The notes beneath the pieces are model-generated. The model had not been told where the DNA came from, ran no database searches, and worked only from the letters and a program-made list of their open reading frames with translations. A stretch of 64,000 bases of DNA from Streptomyces spinoverrucosus (GTDB lineage Bacteria > Actinomycetota > Actinomycetes > Streptomycetales > Streptomycetaceae): the NCBI RefSeq assembly GCF_015712165.1, contig NZ_JADPZX010000001.1:5530001-5594000 (forward strand). The letters run 5' to 3'. How positions within the stretch are numbered: position 1 is the stretch's first letter; every line of letters starts with the position of its first letter. Shown in pieces: positions 8,771-18,071 of the stretch. A program made the translations under genes and the position numbers.

Positions 8771-10237
8771 TCACAACTGCCGCAGCGCGAACCACAGCTC
8801 CATCCGTACGTCCGGATCGTCCAGGTCCGCCTCCAACAGGGCCCCGCACCGGGCGATCCGCTGCCGGACGGTGTTGCGGTGCACCGACAGGGCGACGGCG
8901 GTGCGGTCCCAACTGCCGTGCAGGGACAGCCAGGTGCGCAGGGTGTCGGTGAGGGCGGGAGTCCCCGCGACCGGGGCCAGCAGGGCGCGGGCGTACGCCT
9001 CGGCCTCACCGCCCGGCACCAGGTCGGCGAGGGCGGGACGGCCGCCGTGCCGCACCAGCGGGGCGCGGGTGGCGCGGGCCCGGGCCAGCGCGCGGGCCGC
9101 CTGGGTGTCCGCGGCCGGCCACTCCCGGGGGTCGACGGGACCGCTGACGCCCAGGGCCCAGCCGGGGTGCGCGGCCGGTTCACGATCGGCGGGCAGCAGG
9201 ACGCGTACGACGTCCTTGGCGAGGTCCACCAGCGGCGAACCCAGCGCCGCGCCGAGCGCCGAGGCGGCGACCGGGTCCGGGGCGTGCGCCTCGGGCCGCG
9301 CGTGCACGACCAGCCACCGCCCGGCGCCGAGCAGCGGGGCCACGGCCTCCGGCTCGGCGCCCAGCAGCAGCCGGACCAGCGCTGAGGAGCGGGCCGCGCC
9401 GGTGCCGCTCTGGTGCTCGCCGGTGAGGAGGGAGAGCAGCACGGCGGCGACGGAGGCGATGGCGTGGTCGGCGGGGTCGCGCTGCGGCGCGGCGACCCCG
9501 AGCACAAAACCCTGACCGGCGCCGAGGGCGTATGCGGAGAGGTGGGTGCCGGTGACGGTGTCGGTGGCGGAGGTGGGGGAGGGGCGTGCGTCTCCCGGCC
9601 GTACCACCCCCGCCAGCTCCCCCAGCGCCCCCCGTACCTCCTCCGCCGGCGCTCGGCCCGCCGTGGCGATCTCGGTGCCGTCGGTGCCGTACAGCACCGC
9701 CCATCCGCCCACCCGTTGGGCCAGCTGTCGCAGCACGGACGGCACCGGGTCGGGGCGGGCGGCGGCCGAGGCCAGGCTCTGCTGGGCCTCCGTCACCCGG
9801 CGCAGTTCGGCGTGCCGGGCCTGGGCCATGAGCTGCCAGACGGCGCGGGCGACGCCGGAGAACGTGGTCTGGGGCGGGACCTCCAGCAACGGCAGGCCGT
9901 ACGCCTCGCAGGCCGCGACCAGCGCGCGCGGCACCGTGTCGTGCACCGGCGCCAGTCCGAAGCCGAGGGCCGCGCCGCCCGCCGCGACGATCCGCGAGAC
10001 GTAGTCGTCGAAATACGTGCCCGAGCCCGCCGCCTCCGGGATGTGCACGCCGGCCGTGAGCAGCAGCTCGCCGCCCAGCAGGTACGGGTACGGGTCGGAC
10101 ATCTCCGAGGTGTGCGCCCCGTGGATCACGATGCCGGGGCCGGACGGCCCGGCGATCTGGCGCAGGGCCAGGTCCTCGCGGGCCAGGAGGGACGCGAGGG
10201 GCACGGGTGGCGTGGGGGGAACCGCTGGGTCCGGCAT
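8771..10237 (-). CDS. PucR-family transcriptional regulator
   Basis: About 488 aa. The N-terminal PucR-type domain contains LLAREDLALRQIAGP, YLLGGELLLTAG and the FGLAPVHDTVPRALVAACEAYGLPLLEVP segment. A central GAF/CdaR-like region follows. The C-terminal PucR helix-turn-helix (LRTWLSLHGSWDRTAVALS then HRNTVRQRIARCGALL) closes the protein. ATG at 10237 has GGAGGG upstream; ATG at 10255 is the alternative. It is divergent from the symporter-agmatinase-TPP enzyme genes, so control of that nitrogen-compound uptake set is the simplest reading, in line with known PucR roles in purine and polyamine use. Confidence 0.88.
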   Translation of the reverse strand: MPDPAVPPTPPVPLASLLAREDLALRQIAGPSGPGIVIHGAHTSEMSDPYPYLLGGELLLTAGVHIPEAAGSGTYFDDYVSRIVAAGGAALGFGLAPVHDTVPRALVAACEAYGLPLLEVPPQTTFSGVARAVWQLMAQARHAELRRVTEAQQSLASAAARPDPVPSVLRQLAQRVGGWAVLYGTDGTEIATAGRAPAEEVRGALGELAGVVRPGDARPSPTSATDTVTGTHLSAYALGAGQGFVLGVAAPQRDPADHAIASVAAVLLSLLTGEHQSGTGAARSSALVRLLLGAEPEAVAPLLGAGRWLVVHARPEAHAPDPVAASALGAALGSPLVDLAKDVVRVLLPADREPAAHPGWALGVSGPVDPREWPAADTQAARALARARATRAPLVRHGGRPALADLVPGGEAEAYARALLAPVAGTPALTDTLRTWLSLHGSWDRTAVALSVHRNTVRQRIARCGALLEADLDDPDVRMELWFALRQL

Positions 10238-10419
10238 GGTGTGCGTTCCCTCCATCCCGTCCGGTCCGATTGGATGAAACGTACACTTCGCAGTCGCTTT
10301 CCAGCCACCTAGTGTCAGTCCAGACCAGTGGCCGCGGGTACGGGCGGATGTCCCCGCGAGGAGCCACCGCACACCCCATCTGCACGACACGCCACCGAGA
10401 GCGCGTGAAGGAGGCCCCC

Positions 10420-11883
10420 ATGGCCGTCGACTACATCGTGATCGTCGTCTATCTGGCCGGCATGCTGGCCATGGGCTGGTGGGGCATGCGCCGCGCCAGG
10501 TCGAAGAGCGAGTTCCTGGTCGCCGGCCGCCGCCTCGGCCCGTCCATGTACTCCGGCACCATGGCGGCGATCGTCCTCGGCGGCGCGTCCACCATCGGCG
10601 GCGTGGGCCTCGGCTACCAGTACGGCCTGTCCGGCGCCTGGATGGTCTTCACCATCGGCCTCGGCCTGCTCGCCCTGTCGATCTTCTTCTCCGCCCGCAT
10701 CGCCCGCCTGAAGGTCTACACCGTCTCCGAGATGCTGGACCTCCGGTACGGCGGCCGGGCGGGCGTGATCTCGGGCGTGGTCATGTGGGCGTACACCCTC
10801 ATGCTCGCGGTGACGTCGACCATCGCGTACGCCACGATCTTCGACGTCCTGTTCGACATGAACCGCACCCTCGCGATCATCCTCGGCGGCTCGATCGTCG
10901 TCGCCTACTCGACGCTGGGCGGCATGTGGTCGATCACGCTGACCGACATGGTGCAGTTCGTGGTGAAGACGATCGGCGTGCTGCTCCTGCTCCTGCCCAT
11001 CGCGGTCGTCAAGGCGGGCGGCTTCAGCGAGATGAAGGCCCAGCTGCCGACGGAGTACTTCGACCCGCTGGGCATCGGCGGCGAGACGATCTTCACCTAC
11101 GTGCTCATCTACACGTTCGGCATGCTCATCGGCCAGGACATCTGGCAGCGCGTCTTCACCGCCCGCAGCGACAAGACCGCGAAGTGGGGCGGCACGGTCG
11201 CCGGCACCTACTGCCTGGCCTACGCCCTCGCCGGCGCCGTCATCGGTACCGCGGCCAAGGTGCTCTACCCCAACCTGGCCAGCGCGGACGACGCCTTCGC
11301 GACCATCGTCAAGGACGAACTGCCCGTCGGCGTGCGGGGCCTGGTGCTGGCCGCCGCGCTCGCCGCGGTGATGTCGACCTCGTCCGGCGCGCTGATCGCC
11401 TGCGCGACCGTCGCCAACAACGACATCTGGGCGCGGCTGCGCGGTGTCGTACGGCCCGGCGGTGGCGGTGAGCACGACGAGGTCAAGGGCAACCGGACCT
11501 TCATCCTGATCATGGGCCTCGCCGTGATCGGTACGGCGATCGCGCTCAACGACGTCGTCGAGGCGCTGACGGTGGCGTACAACCTGCTGGTCGGCGGGCT
11601 GCTCGTGCCGATCCTCGGCGGGCTGCTGTGGAAGCGCGGCACCGCGCAGGGCGCGCTGGCCGCCGTGGCCGTCGGTGGCGTCGCGGTGATCGCGCTGATG
11701 GCGACGTACGGGATCCTCGCCAACGAGCCCGTCTACTACGGCCTGCTGTCCTCGCTGGCCGCCTACCTGATCGTCTCGCTGGCCACGCCCGCCACCGACG
11801 AGGCGGTGCTGGCCGCCTGGCGGGAGCGACTGGCCGGGCGGGCACCCGAACCCGTGTCCGAGCAGGTCCCGGCTCACCAGTAG
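10420..11883 (+). CDS. Sodium:solute symporter (SSS family)
   Basis: 487 aa with about 13 predicted membrane segments, e.g. DYIVIVVYLAGMLAMGWWGM, LGLLALSIFFSARIARL, IILGGSIVVAYSTLGGMWS and a C-terminal LIVSLATPATDEAV tail. The motif KSEFLVAGRRLGPSMYSGTMAAIVLGGASTIGG (read in two parts near residues 28-60) is the SSS N-terminal signature. ATG at 10420 has AAGGAGG seven bases before it. It sits between the divergent PucR regulator and agmatinase, so it likely imports a guanidino or amine nitrogen source. The substrate is inferred from neighbours only. Confidence 0.9.
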   Translation: MAVDYIVIVVYLAGMLAMGWWGMRRARSKSEFLVAGRRLGPSMYSGTMAAIVLGGASTIGGVGLGYQYGLSGAWMVFTIGLGLLALSIFFSARIARLKVYTVSEMLDLRYGGRAGVISGVVMWAYTLMLAVTSTIAYATIFDVLFDMNRTLAIILGGSIVVAYSTLGGMWSITLTDMVQFVVKTIGVLLLLLPIAVVKAGGFSEMKAQLPTEYFDPLGIGGETIFTYVLIYTFGMLIGQDIWQRVFTARSDKTAKWGGTVAGTYCLAYALAGAVIGTAAKVLYPNLASADDAFATIVKDELPVGVRGLVLAAALAAVMSTSSGALIACATVANNDIWARLRGVVRPGGGGEHDEVKGNRTFILIMGLAVIGTAIALNDVVEALTVAYNLLVGGLLVPILGGLLWKRGTAQGALAAVAVGGVAVIALMATYGILANEPVYYGLLSSLAAYLIVSLATPATDEAVLAAWRERLAGRAPEPVSEQVPAHQ

Positions 11884-11939
11884 AGTCGTAGCACAAGCAG
11901 TGCATACGCGATGAAGCGTAAGAAAGAAGGCATTTCACC

Positions 11940-12914
11940 ATGAGCAGCAACGAGACGCCGACCCCCCGCGGCCCCGTCGACTCGTCCCGCGTCCCGCGGT
12001 ACGCCGGTCCCGCGACCTTCGCCCGGCTGCCCCGCCTCGACGAGGTCGGCACCGCCGACGTCGCCGTCGTGGGCGTGCCGTTCGACTCGGGCGTCTCGTA
12101 CCGGCCGGGCGCCCGCTTCGGCGGCAACGCGATCCGCGAGGCGTCCCGGCTGCTGCGCCCCTACAACCCGGCGCAGGACGCGTCCCCCTTCGCCCTCGCC
12201 CAGGTCGCGGACGGCGGCGACATCGCCGTGAACCCCTTCAACATCAACGAGGCCGTGGAGACCGTCGAGGCGGCCGCCGACGACCTGCTCGGCACCGGCG
12301 CCCGCCTGATGACGCTGGGCGGCGACCACACCATCGCGCTGCCGCTGCTCCGGTCGGTGGCGAAGAAGCACGGTCCGGTCGCGCTGCTGCACTTCGACGC
12401 CCACCTCGACACCTGGGACACGTACTTCGGCGCCGAGTACACGCACGGCACCCCGTTCCGCCGCGCGGTGGAGGAAGGCATCCTCGACACCTCCGCGCTC
12501 TCCCACGTCGGCACCCGCGGCCCGCTGTACGGCAAGCAGGACCTCACCGACGACGAGAAGATGGGCTTCGGCATCGTCACCTCCGCGGACGTCTACCGCC
12601 GGGGCGCCGACGAGGTGGCCGACCAGCTGCGCCAGCGCATCGGCGACAGGCCCCTCTACATCTCCATCGACATCGACTGCCTCGACCCGGCGCACGCGCC
12701 CGGCACGGGCACGCCCGAGGCCGGCGGCATGACCTCCCGCGAGCTGCTGGAGATCCTGCGCGGCCTGGCATCCTGCAACCTGGTGTCCGCCGACGTCGTC
12801 GAGGTGGCCCCCGCGTACGACCACGCGGAGATCACGTCGGTGGCGGCCTCCCACACGGCGTACGAACTGACCACGATCATGTCCCGACAGATTGCCGAGG
12901 CACGCGCGAAGTGA
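11940..12914 (+). CDS. speB: Agmatinase / ureohydrolase family protein
   Basis: 324 aa, arginase-fold binuclear manganese hydrolase releasing urea from a guanidino compound. Metal-binding motifs are complete: [20 protein letters not shown] and [14 protein letters not shown]. The N-terminus has [19 protein letters not shown], typical of agmatinases. AAAGAAGG lies before ATG 11940. The TPP enzyme gene starts inside its last codon (GTGA overlap), so the two form a pair, probably behind the symporter. The family also includes guanidinobutyrase and guanidinopropionase, so agmatine is likely but not certain. Confidence 0.88.
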   Translation: MSSNETPTPRGPVDSSRVPRYAGPATFARLPRLDEVGTADVAVVGVPFDSGVSYRPGARFGGNAIREASRLLRPYNPAQDASPFALAQVADGGDIAVNPFNINEAVETVEAAADDLLGTGARLMTLGGDHTIALPLLRSVAKKHGPVALLHFDAHLDTWDTYFGAEYTHGTPFRRAVEEGILDTSALSHVGTRGPLYGKQDLTDDEKMGFGIVTSADVYRRGADEVADQLRQRIGDRPLYISIDIDCLDPAHAPGTGTPEAGGMTSRELLEILRGLASCNLVSADVVEVAPAYDHAEITSVAASHTAYELTTIMSRQIAEARAK

Positions 12915-14596
12915 CGCACGACCACGACCTGGTACTCCGCCCGACGCCCGCCCAGACGGAGGCCGCCCTCAACCCTCCCCCCGGCCGCAACGGCGGAGAC
13001 CTGGTCGTGGAGACACTGGCCGGGCTCGGCGCGACGACGGTCTTCGGCCTGCCCGGCCAGCACGCGCTCGGCATGTTCGACGCGCTGCGCCGCTCGGACC
13101 TGCGGTACGTGGGCCTGCGGGTGGAGAACAACGCCGGTTTCGCGGCGGACGCGTACGGCCGGATCACCGGTGAGGCGGCGCCGCTGCTGCTGTCGACGGG
13201 GCCGGGCGCGCTGACCTCGCTGGCCGCGCTCCAGGAGGCGCGCGCGGCCTCCGCCCCCGTACTGGCGATCAGCAGCCAGATCCCTTCCGCCGGTCTCGGC
13301 GGCGGCCGCCACGGCTATCTGCACGAACTCCCCGACCAGGCCGCCTCGTTCAGGGGCGTGGTCAAGTCCGTCCACACCGTCCGTACGCAGTCCCAGATCC
13401 CGTCGGCGATCGCGGAGGCGTGGCGGTCGGCGCTGACGGCTCCGCACGGGCCGGTGTGGGTGGAGATCCCGCAGGACGTGCTGCTGGCCGAGACGTCGCT
13501 GCCCGTGGTGACGGGGGTGGACGCGACGCCGGAGGAGGTCGTGCCGCGCCCCGAACTCACGGCGGTGGCGGCCGACCTGCTCTTCCGGGCCGAACGCCCG
13601 GCGATCATCGCGGGTGGGGGCGTCGTACGGGCGGACGCGTCGGGCAAGCTGCGGCAGCTGGCGGAGCGGCTCCAGGCGCCCGTCGTGACGACCTTCGGCG
13701 GCAAGGGGGCGTTCCCGTGGGAGCACCCGCTGTCGCTGCAGTCCTGGCTGGAGGACCGTCATATGACGGACTTCCTGGAGGACGCGGACGTCCTGCTCGT
13801 CGTCGGCTCGGGCCTCGGCGAACTCTCCTCGAACTACCACACGTTCAAGCCGCGCGGCCGGGTCGTCCAGATCGAGGCGGACCTCGGCAAGCTGGAGTCC
13901 AACCACCCGGCGCTGGGTATCCACGCGGACGCGCGCCTGGCGTTGCAGGCGCTGCTGGAGACGGTGGAGGAGCGGGACGACACGGGCGCGCCGGAGCGCG
14001 TCCGTGACCTGCTGGCGCGGATCGCCGACCGGATCGCCGCCCAGGAACTCACCCTGGAGCAGCAGCTGCTGACGTCGGTCCGCCGCGCGTTGCCGTCCGA
14101 CTCCCCGTCCTTCTGGGACATGACGATCCTGGCGTACTGGGCCTGGTCGGCCTTCGACCCGAAGGCCCCCAACACCATGCACTCCGCCCAGGGCGCCGGA
14201 GGCCTCGGCTACGGCTTCCCGGCGGCACTGGGCGCGGCGGCCGCCGACCCGACCCGCCCGGTGCTGGCGGTGTCGGGCGACGGCGGCGCCCTGTACTCGA
14301 TCGCCGAGCTGGCGACGGCCCGGCAGTACGACCTGAACGTCACCTGGCTGATCGTCGACGACGGCGGTTACGGCATCCTGCGCGAGTACATGACCGACAC
14401 CTTCGGCCAGGCCACGGCGACGGAACTGACCCGCCCCGACTATGTGGCGCTGGCCCAGTCCTTCGGCGTCCCGGGCGTCCGGACGACCCCCGGGACCCTG
14501 GAACAGGACCTGGCGAAGGCACTGGCGTCACCGGGGCCGTCGGTGGTGGTGCTTCCGGCGGTGCTGCGGATGTTCGCGGCTACGCATCTGGGATAG
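12911..14596 (+). CDS. Thiamine-pyrophosphate-dependent enzyme (acetolactate-synthase-like)
   Basis: 561 aa, three-domain TPP enzyme. The N-terminal PYR domain has [16 protein letters not shown] and the cofactor-activating Glu in [17 protein letters not shown]. The middle domain has [18 protein letters not shown]. The C-terminal PP domain has the metal/TPP motif [16 protein letters not shown] followed by [12 protein letters not shown] start overlaps the agmatinase stop as GTGA, so translation is coupled. Biosynthetic IlvB is usually followed by ilvN; none is present, so a catabolic decarboxylase or lyase role with the agmatinase product is more likely. The reaction is unknown. Confidence 0.85.
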   Translation: MTHDHDLVLRPTPAQTEAALNPPPGRNGGDLVVETLAGLGATTVFGLPGQHALGMFDALRRSDLRYVGLRVENNAGFAADAYGRITGEAAPLLLSTGPGALTSLAALQEARAASAPVLAISSQIPSAGLGGGRHGYLHELPDQAASFRGVVKSVHTVRTQSQIPSAIAEAWRSALTAPHGPVWVEIPQDVLLAETSLPVVTGVDATPEEVVPRPELTAVAADLLFRAERPAIIAGGGVVRADASGKLRQLAERLQAPVVTTFGGKGAFPWEHPLSLQSWLEDRHMTDFLEDADVLLVVGSGLGELSSNYHTFKPRGRVVQIEADLGKLESNHPALGIHADARLALQALLETVEERDDTGAPERVRDLLARIADRIAAQELTLEQQLLTSVRRALPSDSPSFWDMTILAYWAWSAFDPKAPNTMHSAQGAGGLGYGFPAALGAAAADPTRPVLAVSGDGGALYSIAELATARQYDLNVTWLIVDDGGYGILREYMTDTFGQATATELTRPDYVALAQSFGVPGVRTTPGTLEQDLAKALASPGPSVVVLPAVLRMFAATHLG

Positions 14597-14602
14597 CTCC
14601 GA

Positions 14603-14962
14603 TCAACAGGCGCCCGGGCCGACGCCGTCGATGCGGCCGCCGAAGTCGCCGCGGTAGCGGGAGCGCCAGTCGCCGTTGAAGACGTCGCGCTTCTCGACCG
14701 GATCCCAGTTGATGAAGCAGGCGCGGGTGCTCGCGACGAACGAGCCGACGTGATCGTGCAGGTTGGGCGGCATGTCGCGGTAGCCGCTGCGGGCCGTCCA
14801 CTCCCAGGAGTCACCGCCGAAGCCCTCACCGCTCCAGAAGCACACCGACCCGTCCGGACAGGCGGGCGGCGCGGCCGCCTCGGCGGCGACCGCGCCGTGC
14901 GACGGCAGGACGAGGGCGGTCAGGGCGAGGGCGGCGACGACCGACCAGGAACGAAGCTTCAT
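14603..14962 (-). CDS. Secreted peptidase-inhibitor family I36-like protein
   Basis: 119 aa. A Sec signal peptide (KLRSWSVVAALALTALVLPS, ending AVAAEA) is followed by a small Cys-containing beta domain: CPDGSVCFWSGEGFGG, then FVASTRACFINWDP. This pattern (CxxGxxCxW...) is that of I36/SMPI-like proteinase inhibitors common in Streptomyces. GGAGGAG lies five bases before ATG 14962. Convergent with the TPP gene, with only six bases between the stops. Confidence 0.75.
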   Translation of the reverse strand: MKLRSWSVVAALALTALVLPSHGAVAAEAAAPPACPDGSVCFWSGEGFGGDSWEWTARSGYRDMPPNLHDHVGSFVASTRACFINWDPVEKRDVFNGDWRSRYRGDFGGRIDGVGPGAC

Positions 14963-15576
14963 GTGGCTCCTCCGGTAACTGCGGTACGCCCCCGGCGGGT
15001 TTGCCCGGGGCGCCCTGCCATGGTCCCGAGGGGATGCGGCGGCATGCCCGGCTGCCGGGGCCGCACACCACCTCTTGGAGGGAACCGGAAGCACGTCGTA
15101 GGGAGGGCGTTCCCGGTGGTGCAGGCCGGTGCCCGAGGCCGGCGGACGTGCCCTTTCGGCCCCGTGAGCTGGGCCGGTGGGCAGGTGCCCGCCGCGCTGT
15201 CGGTCGCCGTGGTGGCGGTGTTCTGCGCGGTGACCCTCGCGGTGGCCGTACGCCGCTTCTCCGGGCGGATCGAAACGGCACGATTTCCTGCCGCAGCAGG
15301 CAAGGTGGTCCACGGCGTCGGTGCGGCCCGCCCTGTGCAGCGGGCCGACTGGGCTGTGCGGGGCGAATCCGGTGCCTGCCTCGGCGGCCCCGCGGCACCA
15401 GGCCGACGCCTCAACCGCCCGTCCGGTGCAGCGGGTTGCCCTGTCGCCCCGCGAACCCAGCCAGGAGGGTGAGCGCAGGTGCTGCCCGCGTCGGTGTATG
15501 GCGGGATGCAGCACCGAGCGAGAAAGGCCCACAGACGTCGGACCAGACTGCCGCCGCGCAGGGCCCGGCTGGGTGG
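14963..15576. other. 614-bp stretch with no supportable gene
   Basis: It contains the promoter of the I36-like gene and GC-rich DNA. A rightward hydrophobic stretch (AALSVAVVAVFCAVTLAVAV, about 15188-15247) lies in an open frame lacking a convincing start or conserved tail. It may be the wreck of a membrane protein gene, and I do not annotate it. Confidence 0.4.
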
Positions 15577-16974
15577 TCACTTCCGCTTCAGGTGGCGGGT
15601 GAGGTGCTGGAACGTGGTCCAGGCCTGGGGGTCGGTGCCGTCGCCCAGGGGGTAGTGGAGGGCGGTTGGTGCCGCGCGGCCGAGCCGCACGGGCGTGCCC
15701 TGCTGCGGGTGTTCGGCGCGGGCCGGGCCGATGTGCTCAGCCTCGTCGTGTCCAAGGGTGAATGCGACTGGAATCGGGGGGTGTTCGAGGCGCGCGGGGA
15801 CGGTCAGGTCGCGGCGGGCGATGCGGAGCGCGGTGAGCAGGGTGACGAGGCCGTGCTGGGCGTCGAGTTCGGCTGCGAGGTCCTCGATGGCGTCCAGAGG
15901 CGGGGTCTCGTCGCCGCTGTAACCGAGGGCGAGGGTGATGTCCTCCTCGACGCCCGATGGTGTGCGCAGCACGCGCTCGGTGGCGAGGGCCGGGCGGTCG
16001 GGGTGTCCGACGGCGATCAGCCACGTGGGGTGGGGGGCGCGTGCGCGGGCGAGCTCGGTCAACTGGCGGGTAGACCAAGGGAGGTTGACCGGCTCCGCGG
16101 TGCTCCATCCTGCGGGCGGGGTACCGGTCAGGTGTCGGAAGGCGGTCTCCAGCGCGTGGCCGAGGATGAGAACCTCGTCGGCGGCGTGCCGGGTTCTCAG
16201 GGTGAGGATCAGCTGACGGTCGCCGTTGTCGGCCCTGGCCGTGAAGGCCTCGGCGTTCCGGGTGTTGCCCCTGTCGTCGCGTACGGGGGTGAAGGTGCCA
16301 GCCTTCCAGTGGAGTACCGCGCCGGACAGGCCGTCGTAGTAGCCGTGCTCGGGGTCTTGGACAACCCAGCGGTTGGGCAGGCCGCGCAGTGCGCTGCGGG
16401 TGGGCAGGGTGAGGCGTGCCGTGGGCGGGGTGACGATCTGCAGGGCGCGGTCGGTGGCGGTGGTGGTGCGCAGGGTGTCGGAGAGCCAGCTGGTCATGGC
16501 GACCAGAGGGCGGTCCTGGATGACCACGGCCGTCGAGTCGGTGAGGAGGTCCACGGCGGGGGCGCCGGTGGCAGGAGCCGGGATCGCGGAGATGTCGGTG
16601 GTGAGGGGGACGACGTCGGTGGTGGCGGCCTCCGGTGGCCAGACCGTGCCACCCAGCACGGTGGCCAGCCGTCCGGCGAAGGAGCCGGCGAGGCGTCCGG
16701 CATCGGCGACGGCGGTGGAGGCGCGGGCCTCGGTCCACCACATCGGCTGGTCCCCGACCGGGTGCTGCAGCAGACGGGCTGCTTCGCCGGGCACCTGGAT
16801 GAGGATGGGCGACTCGACGGAGACCAGAGGTCGGCCGTCGGGGGCGCACAGCTGGACGACGGCGCCGTCCGCCAGGGTGTTCACACCGAGGTCGGGGCCG
16901 CCGGCGTACAGGCCCGCCAGGAGGGCGGGGAGGTCCGGCACGGTGGCGGTGAGAGCGATGACGTCCTTGGTCAC
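15577..16974 (-). CDS. DUF6177 family protein (toxin-locus associated)
   Basis: 465 aa, no signal peptide or membrane segment. I recognise the family by MTKDVIALT, PMWWTEARASTAV and the WVVQDPEHGYYDGLSGAVLHW block near residue 230. Streptomyces members usually lie beside type-VII-secretion-like toxin genes, as here, downstream of the pentapeptide protein and the 928-aa toxin in the same orientation. GTG start at 16974 after an AGGTGAAG-like site. No catalytic motif is obvious; an export or chaperone role is only a guess from context. Confidence 0.7.
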   Translation of the reverse strand: MTKDVIALTATVPDLPALLAGLYAGGPDLGVNTLADGAVVQLCAPDGRPLVSVESPILIQVPGEAARLLQHPVGDQPMWWTEARASTAVADAGRLAGSFAGRLATVLGGTVWPPEAATTDVVPLTTDISAIPAPATGAPAVDLLTDSTAVVIQDRPLVAMTSWLSDTLRTTTATDRALQIVTPPTARLTLPTRSALRGLPNRWVVQDPEHGYYDGLSGAVLHWKAGTFTPVRDDRGNTRNAEAFTARADNGDRQLILTLRTRHAADEVLILGHALETAFRHLTGTPPAGWSTAEPVNLPWSTRQLTELARARAPHPTWLIAVGHPDRPALATERVLRTPSGVEEDITLALGYSGDETPPLDAIEDLAAELDAQHGLVTLLTALRIARRDLTVPARLEHPPIPVAFTLGHDEAEHIGPARAEHPQQGTPVRLGRAAPTALHYPLGDGTDPQAWTTFQHLTRHLKRK

Positions 16975-17183
16975 GGGCTTGCTTCACCTGCTTCACCTGC
17001 GAGGGCGGTCTGGATCAGCTGGTACGAGCGGGCGCGGCTGATGATTGTGTCGACCAGGGTGACCCGGTTGAGCACCGTACGGCTGTTGGTCACTCTGCCG
17101 GACACCCTCCCTGCACTGCCACGGTGGCCTGTGCCACCGCCCTTCGCCTTCCTGCTGTCATGACTTTTCGCCTGTTGGGCCGG

Positions 17184-18071
17184 CTATGTGTTCTCTTCCG
17201 TGACCTTTTCAATGAATGCGATCGCTTCCGCTTCACTGATCTCCACGTGGTCGACCTCGTTGTGCCCCAGCTCGTAGAGCCGCAGGTACTCGGTTGGTTC
17301 CCAGCGCAGGTTCCTGGTGAATGCCTCGTCATGCGCTACGCCGTTCACGATGCGGCGTCTGACGATGCCCTGAGGATTGCTGCGCGAGTAGCCCTCGCTG
17401 AACTTGGCGTAGTAAGTAATGCCACCGCAGCGCGGGCCGAGAACACGTACGTTCGCTCCACGGCTGTTCAGCCACCGCTCGAGTTCCAGTCCGTCGATCT
17501 CACGCCGTACGCCTGCCTGGTCGATGGCCGCAGGGCCGAAGAGCGTGCCAGAGAGCCCGCGCACGACTGTGTGCTCGTCGAGTACCGCCTTCAAGGACGT
17601 CTCACGCACTGACGCGTTGGTGAGATCGGCGCTCGCCAGCTTGACGTCGATCAAGGATGCGCCATCGAGCTTGGCTCGTCGAAAGCGAGCTGATCGGGCG
17701 TCGACTGCCCAGAGGCTGGTACTTCCCAGGTCTGCATCGTCCAAAGTGGCACCGCGCAGGGAAGCCTCATCGAGCTCAGCCTTGACCAGCGACGCGCTGG
17801 AGAGGTCGGCCTCATCGAGCACCGCGCCTTCCAGATGTGCCCGATAGAGGTCGGTGCCAACGAGTTTGGCGCTTCGGAGGACGGTCTGTGTCAGGAGCGC
17901 CATGGCCAGGTCCGCACCTGACAGGTCGGCCTGGGACAGGTCGAGTGACGAAGCGTCCAGAAGCGAGTCAGCCTGCTCCGCCCACTCCCGGAGAGCGGCA
18001 GCAGCTTCCTCGTCAGGCGGCATCATCCGGACGACTCGGTTCACGTCACGGATACCAGACAACTCGATCAC
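17184..18071 (-). CDS. Pentapeptide-repeat protein with immunity-like C-terminal domain
   Basis: Up to 295 aa. Pentapeptide repeats A(D/N)LxxA run through about residues 35-165 (DLSQADLSGADLAM, GAVLDEADLSSASLVKAELD, GASLIDVKLASADLTNA). A distinct C-terminal domain of about 80 residues follows, with YYAKFSEGYSRSNPQG, VRRRIVNGVAHDEAF and RNLRWEPTEYLRLYELGHNE. The gene overlaps or abuts the toxin stop (GTG at 18071, 18044 or ATG at 18026 are possible starts), the position of a cognate immunity gene. I infer immunity to the toxin; the repeat part might mimic nucleic acid. Confidence 0.78.
   Translation of the reverse strand: MIELSGIRDVNRVVRMMPPDEEAAAALREWAEQADSLLDASSLDLSQADLSGADLAMALLTQTVLRSAKLVGTDLYRAHLEGAVLDEADLSSASLVKAELDEASLRGATLDDADLGSTSLWAVDARSARFRRAKLDGASLIDVKLASADLTNASVRETSLKAVLDEHTVVRGLSGTLFGPAAIDQAGVRREIDGLELERWLNSRGANVRVLGPRCGGITYYAKFSEGYSRSNPQGIVRRRIVNGVAHDEAFTRNLRWEPTEYLRLYELGHNEVDHVEISEAEAIAFIEKVTEENT

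Noticed and set aside
15000..15480. Possible cobalamin-type riboswitch (GGGAACCGG, CGAATCCGGTG)
   Set aside because: The conserved box order and paired elements could not be assembled, and no B12-related gene follows.
14750..15602. Possible rightward membrane protein gene in the gap before DUF6177
   Set aside because: Only one hydrophobic stretch, no ribosome-binding site or conserved tail; kept as a note only.
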